DNA from: Basidiobolus meristosporus CBS 931.73
Taxonomy: Eukaryota; Basidiobolomycota; Basidiobolomycetes; Basidiobolales; Basidiobolaceae
DNA length: 64,000 nt
Assembly (NCBI GenBank): GCA_002104905.1
Contig: MCFE01000095.1
Coordinates: 109,420-173,419, forward strand
Direction: 5' to 3'
The translations under genes and the position numbers were made by a program. Shown here in pieces: positions 59,516 to 64,000 of the stretch (the stretch's first letter is position 1; each line of letters starts with the position of its first letter). The notes under the pieces were generated by a model. It made no database searches, had not been told where the DNA came from, and saw nothing but the letters and a program-made list of their open reading frames with translations.

Positions 59516-60257
59516 TGCGATTGCTTTGAATTGCTCACATTTGTAATGATCCCAACAACCCTTTTTTTTTGCAATCCAAATTGAGCCATTGCAAATCAGT
59601 GATCATCAAATTTTTGATATAAGTAATATCAAGGTTGTCTCACATTTGAGACAGAACCCCTATAAATAAACACCCTGCATATATATACATAATCTGTACT
59701 ACCAGTGCAGCTATTGGATCTGTTTTGCACCTACACAATTGCTTGCGTGCTAGCTATGACACCTTGTCCAAACACTAGATCAGGGATTTACTTGCTCAAT
59801 GGGCAAAATGGGATATTTAATGGCAAATCAGGTAGCTTTTTCAGTAGTCAATGAGCCAATTGGGGGCTGCCAGTTTCAGGATACTTTTGGACCAATTAAC
59901 CACTGAGATACCGTCCAATTGGAGTGAGGGTAACCAAAATGGTAAGTATCAGTGTAGTTTATAGTGTGATACACATTTATTTCCATTTACATTGAAGAAA
60001 CATATCCAAATACCAGATTTTACCTGCCATTATAGCGGTATCCGATTGTGCACGTGATGCAAACATTATGAGTTGGCGCAATTATCCGCGCCAACCTCAT
60101 TGTGTCAGATTGTGCCATAGTGTGCGAGATTGTCCCGCATAGTGCAAAATCATCCAAGAACAATCCTGCCTTCTGGTAGCTATAATATCGCGCCCAATCG
60201 TTCTTTGCGACTGAAGATCGCGCAGCGCGCCCTGGCACGGTACGATGGAACAAGTCT

Positions 60258-61136
60258 AGTTACTACTTAGGGATTAAGTTCTCCATAGACAGAAGTACCC
60301 AGACTATTACCCTAAGCCAATCCAAGTATATACAAGATATACTAAAGAAGTACAAAATGGAAGACTGTAAACTGGCAGCTACCCCAATGGAGACAAACCT
60401 TAACTTGGTCAAAACTCAACCAAATCAAGAGAGCTTGGTGCCATCTGAAAGCCCTGACTTTCCTTATCAATCTATGGTTGGCAGTCTGATGTATATCATG
60501 CTTGGAACACGTCCAGATATCTCATATTCAGTGGGAGTTGTCAGCCAACATAATCAGAATTATGGATCTGATCATATTGCAGCAGTTAAGCGGATTTTTA
60601 GATACCTAGAAGGAACTGCTGATATCTGCTTAAGATACACTTATAAGGATTCAGAACAGGATTTTGTGGGATACTCTGATGCTGATTGGGGACAAAATTT
60701 GGAAGACAGAAGATCCACCACAGGATACACCTTTCTTTACTGTAAAGGAGCAATTTCATGGAATTCAAGAAAGCAACCAACCGTGGCACTTTCTACTACA
60801 GAGGCAGAGTATATGGCAGCCTATGAAGCTACAAAAGAAGCAATGTGGTTAAGAAAGCGCTTTGTAGATTTAGGCCTATGTCAAAAAATGCCTATTACTT
60901 TATTTCAAGATAATCAAGGATGTATACAATTAGGTAGAAATCCAACTTTTCATGCTAGAACCAATCACATAGATATTAGACATCATTTCATACGTGAAGC
61001 TATAGAGAATAACTTAGTTAGCTTAGTTTACTGTCCTACAGATGAAATGATTGCAGACATATTTACCAAACCACTAGCAAGAGACAAGATTGAATATCTT
61101 AGGTCAAAATTAGGACTAGTCAGTATGAACATTTAG
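60258..61136 (+). pseudogene. Copia Pol, second part (RT end, RNase H)
   Basis: After the DNA transposon the copia frame continues YYLGIKFSIDR and QSKYIQDILKKYKMEDCK, then the connection region (MVGSLMYIMLGTRPDISY) and the RNase H domain (GYSDADWGQNLEDRRSTTGY, ALSTTEAEYMA, DNQGC, HIDIRHHFIRE, IADIFTKPLA) to the stop at 61136. This part is free of stops from 60357 onward. Joining both flanks of the transposon leaves one base too few for a continuous frame, so a further small loss occurred here. Confidence 0.9.
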
Positions 61137-61147
61137 CTGAGTGGGAG

Positions 61148-61497
61148 TGTTGTAAAAATTTGTATTTTCCACCTAAATATTCACCTAACTTAGTCACTTA
61201 GATCATCACCTTTAAATCCTGGAGAATACTGACCAAATTCCTTGTCGGGATATACTTAGAATATTTTCACCAAAATACCAGGTACCCAGAACATGAAAAT
61301 TCTCAAAGTTGTCCAAACAGCCCCAAACTTTGCACACATGTTCTTGGGACCTTCCTTAACCTATTCTACGTGTTTGTAATGCCAAGACCATGTAAAAGTA
61401 TAAATACTACTTTTACATTCAATAAATCATTAAGTGAAAACCACATAATCTACTTGTCCTCCCAATCACTTCCAATATCTCCAAGACTCTTACAACA
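61148..61497 (+). repeat. 3' LTR of the main copia element
   Basis: 350 bp, TGTTGTAAAAATTTG...CTTACAACA, preceded by the purine-rich GAGTGGGAG, a plausible plus-strand primer. Confidence 0.9.
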
Positions 61498-61783
61498 AAC
61501 ATGACCACAAACAAGGATTCTCAGATGTGGTATGTTGACTCTGGAGCTTCCCAACACTTATACACCAAAAAGAACTTTTTACTCAATATCAAGAAATTCC
61601 AATTAAGAAGGTTTTCATGGGTGACAATAGAACACTTGATGCGGTGGGAGAAGGAACTATCCAAGTAAACCTTAGAAGCAGTGAAGGAAGCCATACACTG
61701 ACCTTTAAAGAAGTACTCTATGTACCAGAAATAGCCAAGAACCTACTCTCTGTAAGCAAGGCCACAGCAGAAGGACTCAGTTT
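61498..61783 (+). pseudogene. Copia internal fragment right after the LTR
   Basis: The 286 bp correspond to 54588-54873 (end of Gag and protease; YVDSGASQH) with only a few substitutions and a one- to two-base gap near 61559. They follow the LTR at once, without primer site or Gag. The LTR is therefore probably shared by a second, tandem element with an internal deletion. The fragment stops in the middle of the GLSFSF codons at the LINE junction. Confidence 0.85.
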
Positions 61784-63799
61784 AGGGGGGGAGACAGTCA
61801 CCAACAGGTGAAATCTTTATTTCATTTGAAACAAAGAAGCCAGCGCTACTGTTGTAGCTTTGATACAAGAGTGTGTAGCTGAGGGGAATTTGTAGGTAAG
61901 TTAATAAGAAGTGATGATAGTTCTTCAGTGCTCAAGACACTGTTCAGTGGGAAGGGGGGTAGCAAGAGAGGTAAGAATGACTTGTGAACAACATTAATGA
62001 GGGGAATGTGATAAGGATTGATATTCATCATAAAGGGAGTGTGCTGCTGCAGATATTGCTGCCAAAGGTCTGTCAAGTACTTCAGGTAGGCCAGCTTGGG
62101 TTTTTCTGACTGCAGAATAAATTCAGCAAACTTCTTGACTTCAGGATCTCCAAGTATAGTTCTCCAGCAGGAGCCAGGTGTTGTGTGGTGTGTTCTCTTC
62201 CAGGCCTTAATCAGTGGGTTGCTGCAGTTGTGAAGTCTGAGGTATAATCTGGTTCTAAGGTAGAGAAGTCTGATCTTATAGGGCATAAACCCAAAAGCAC
62301 CAAGAATAGCATGTCTGTAGGGGCATTCAGGCAAATGAGGCACCAAGGAGGTAATGCACCATACTGCAAACTTGTCAAGCTTAGTGCAGTCTCTAGAAGT
62401 AAGAGAGAGAAGTGGTAAGCCAAATTCCAGGACAGGGAAAACAAACTGCTTGAGTAGAAGGAGGCAGCTGGGAGCTGAAGTTGTAGGAGGAGTAACAGCC
62501 AGTAGCTTGTGGAGTGCCTGTCTTGCCAGGATAATTCTCTTCTTCAGGTGTGCTCCAGAGTCTAGTCCAGTAGGAAGGAAAGGAAAGCCAAGATATGTAG
62601 CAGAAACCTGAGCAGGTAGAGTGGAGTTCTCCAAGTTGATGGGAGAGCCCAAAGGTACTGTCTTTGCAATGGAAAGCTGGAGATTATTCTTCTGCAGATA
62701 CTGGTGGATGGTCTGGGAGTCTTGTTGCACATTGGAGGAGGATATTCTGATGTCATCAGCAAAGAGAGTAACCAGGCAGTCAGCTGAGAGTCTTGGGAAA
62801 TCATTCAGGAAGATGGCAAACAGTATAGGACCAAGCACAGAGACTTGAACCACTCCATTAGGAACTGAGAACACAGCTGATTGCTCACTTGGGTGCAGAA
62901 TTCTTGCTTGTGGATCCAGAAACAGAGACCTGACAAGGAGGGTGAGAGAGGTACTGGAGAAGCATTGCAACTTGGACCAAAGCAGATTTCTGTCAACTGA
63001 ATCAAAGGCCTTAGTAATATCAAACAGAACAGAGGGATACTTGCACTGGAGAGAGTGATCTTGGCTAAGTATGACTGCATATTCCAAGGAGAGGCCAGGA
63101 ACAAAGCCAAACTGTGCAGGATGAAACTTGAGTGAGTCAGAGTAGAGCTCCTGAGCAAGCAGAAGCTCAAACACCTTTCTGCAGGTGGGCAGCAGAGATA
63201 TTGGCCTGTAGGAGCTAGGATCCAGGTGCTTTCCTTTACCCTTGTACAGTGGCAGAACATTTGCAAAGGACCATTCCTCAGGAGTAGAAAGCTGGGCTGA
63301 GCATTGTTGAAACAGTGGAAGCAGAAGTGCAGACATGGCCTTGGTACTAGTCTTCAGAAGCTCATAAGAGATTGTGTCCACACCTGGAGCAGTAGAGTTG
63401 GGAAGCCTCTTGAGCACATTATGGATTCTCCTTTGATCAAGTGCAAGTGGGATGGGCAGAGTCTTGAAGTCAGGATGAAAGCCAGGAGTTGAGTACTGCT
63501 TTGTAGAGAAGAAGATGTTAGCCAGCTGTTCTGTTGAAGGTAACTTCCTGGAAGAGGGCCTCATTGCCCTGTAGAGTCTTGATACTGTTCTTGTTATAGA
63601 GTTGGAAGATTGCAGAGGCAAAGAACTCATAATATGATCCCAGAGCTGAGTATGCAGAGTGTGGTGAATTGCCTTGGAGTGATGTATTGCTGTCAGGAGG
63701 AGTTTCTCTGTTTTTGGGCTAGGGAAACTCATGTAGCTTTGTTGCAGGGCTGAAACAATGGATTCCCATTTTCTTGAGGTAACAGCAGTAGTCTTGCAT
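61784..63799 (-). mobile_element. 5'-truncated LINE between copia debris and the telomere
   Basis: Read on the minus strand, the element enters from the telomere repeats, has an open reverse-transcriptase frame, a stop at 61846, and a 62-bp tail with AATAAAG (near 61815-61821) ending in a run of seven C next to the copia sequence. There is no poly(A). On the + strand this junction reads CAGTTTAGGGGGGGAGAC. The 5' end (63799) is joined to TTAGGG repeats with no spacer. The endonuclease domain and any first frame are missing. Confidence 0.8.
61846..63732 (-). pseudogene. LINE-type reverse transcriptase, N-terminally truncated
   Basis: 628 codons from the first ATG, no internal stop. Non-LTR RT motifs in order: TAPGVDTISYELLK, YKGKGKHLDPSSYRPISLLPT, GFVPG, the motif A aspartate in DITKAFDSVDR, motif B in NGVVQVSVLGPILFAIFLND (a Val where QGSVLGP is usual), the catalytic box LFADDIRI, and the thumb region with TYLGF. 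The C-terminal 230 residues have the LPECPYRHAILGAFG-like region seen in many LINE proteins. Upstream of the ATG the frame stays open (the codons of KWESIVSALQQSY and before) and continues into the telomere repeats, so the true start has been lost. RT residues look intact apart from motif B. Confidence 0.85.
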
Positions 63800-63855
63800 G
63801 GGTTAGGGTTAGGGTTAGGGCTTAGGGTTAGGGTTAGGGTTAGGGTTAGGGTTAG

Positions 63856-63893
<38 letters not shown>

Positions 63894-64000
63894 GGTTAGG
63901 GTTAGGGTTAGGTTAGGGTTAGGGTTAGGGTTAGGGTTAGGGTTAGGGTTAGGGTTAGGGTTAGGGTTAGGGTTAGGGTTAGGGTTAGGGTTAGGGTTAG
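63800..64000 (+). repeat. Telomere, (TTAGGG)n
   Basis: About 33 units of TTAGGG reading outward to the window edge. The proximal 115 bp contain variant units (GGGCTTAGGG, GGGGTTAGGG, GGGTTTAGGG, TTAGGTTAGGG), while the distal part is regular. This is the G-rich strand running 5'->3' to the chromosome end, as expected for a right-hand telomere. Confidence 0.97.

Larger units (their letters stand above)
56845..60257 (-). mobile_element. DDE_Tnp_4 (PIF/Harbinger-like) DNA transposon nested in copia
   Basis: The ends are the inverted repeats AGACTTGTTC (56845-56854) and GAACAAGTCT (60248-60257), flanked by the direct 3-bp repeat AGT (56842-56844 and 60258-60260). On both sides the copia reverse transcriptase resumes (YNLENL | YYLGIKFS). 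Three-base target duplications and a transposase of the DDE_Tnp_4 type are features of PIF/Harbinger elements. The left end carries TAGTGCC three times (56862, 56872, 56889) and its complement GGCACTA twice (56916, 56926), and the right end has related GTGCCATAGTG and CATAGTGC strings, likely transposase sites. Besides the transposase it holds open frames at 58506-59515. Confidence 0.85.
53424..61497 (+). mobile_element. Ty1/copia retrotransposon, full length, with nested DNA transposon
   Basis: The outer frame is LTR (53424-53755), primer site, Gag-Pol (53787-56841 and 60258-61136), a purine-rich stretch (GAGTGGGAG, just before 61148) and LTR (61148-61497). A 3,413-bp DNA transposon (56845-60257) splits the reverse transcriptase. 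Without it the element is about 4.7 kb. The integrase lies before the reverse transcriptase, the Ty1/copia order. Confidence 0.92.

Noticed and set aside
60060-60260. GC-rich end of the DDE element as a separate small element
   Set aside because: The inverted end GAACAAGTCT and the AGT duplication pair with the left end at 56845, so it is best explained as part of the same transposon.

Overview
This is the end of a fungal chromosome. The right edge (about 63800-64000) is an array of the vertebrate/fungal-type telomere repeat TTAGGG, reading outward on the + strand. The organism is a fungus with many short introns (about 55-75 nt, GT..AG with one GC..AG). Typical fungal genes are present: a velvet-domain regulator, a CDC3-type septin, a GH72 glucanosyltransferase with CBM43, a Kre9/Knh1-like GPI protein, a long MET5-type sulfite reductase and an NVJ2/TEX2-like SMP protein. 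I cannot name the species. An early-diverging filamentous lineage is possible but is only a guess.

Layout. (1) 1-14.5 kb is a graveyard of transposable elements: a decayed Tnp2/Transposase_21-type DNA transposon (copy A, 1-2640), a decayed Ty1/copia element with its LTR (3387-5735), and a second copy (B) of the Tnp2-family tail that is split by a complete but mutated Ty3/gypsy element (6840-13612, minus strand, LTRs of 388 and 387 bp, 5-bp target duplication AATTG). A diverged solo copia LTR follows (14189-14523). (2) 14.5-17 kb holds no gene I can recognise. (3) 17-52.2 kb is the host gene island: velvet protein, LIM-domain-binding (LDB) co-regulator, septin, secreted phospholipase A2, mitochondrial ribosomal protein S18, SRP54, ribosomal protein eS4, sulfite reductase beta subunit, NVJ2-like lipid transfer protein, GH72 glucanosyltransferase, an unknown conserved-looking protein, two small GPI-type wall proteins and an MFS transporter. 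Exon structures were worked out by hand for the septin (12 exons, 422 aa), LDB protein (8 exons, 482 aa), SRP54 (12 exons, 525 aa), mS18 (6 exons, 156 aa), eS4 (2 exons, 264 aa), the MFS transporter (4 exons, 460 aa) and the Knh1-like protein (2 exons). (4) 52.6-63.8 kb is a second transposon block. It contains inverted copia LTR debris, then a full-length copia copy (53424-61497) split by a 3.4-kb DDE_Tnp_4 (PIF/Harbinger-like) transposon (56845-60257). A truncated tandem copia piece follows, then a LINE-type retroelement whose open frame runs straight into the telomere array.

How it fits together. The genes are a mixture of housekeeping functions (translation, protein targeting, sulfate assimilation, cytokinesis) and cell-surface or secreted functions (GH72, Knh1-like, Cys-rich GPI protein, phospholipase), with no evident metabolic cluster. 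The most unusual signal is at the chromosome end. A LINE is joined by its 3' end to broken copia sequence and by its truncated 5' end to telomere repeats, with no subtelomeric spacer. This is the orientation expected if a retroelement had been attached to a chromosome end. Both autonomous LTR elements carry substitutions in reverse-transcriptase catalytic aspartates, and the gypsy copy also lost its integrase glutamate, so these copies look dead for their own replication.
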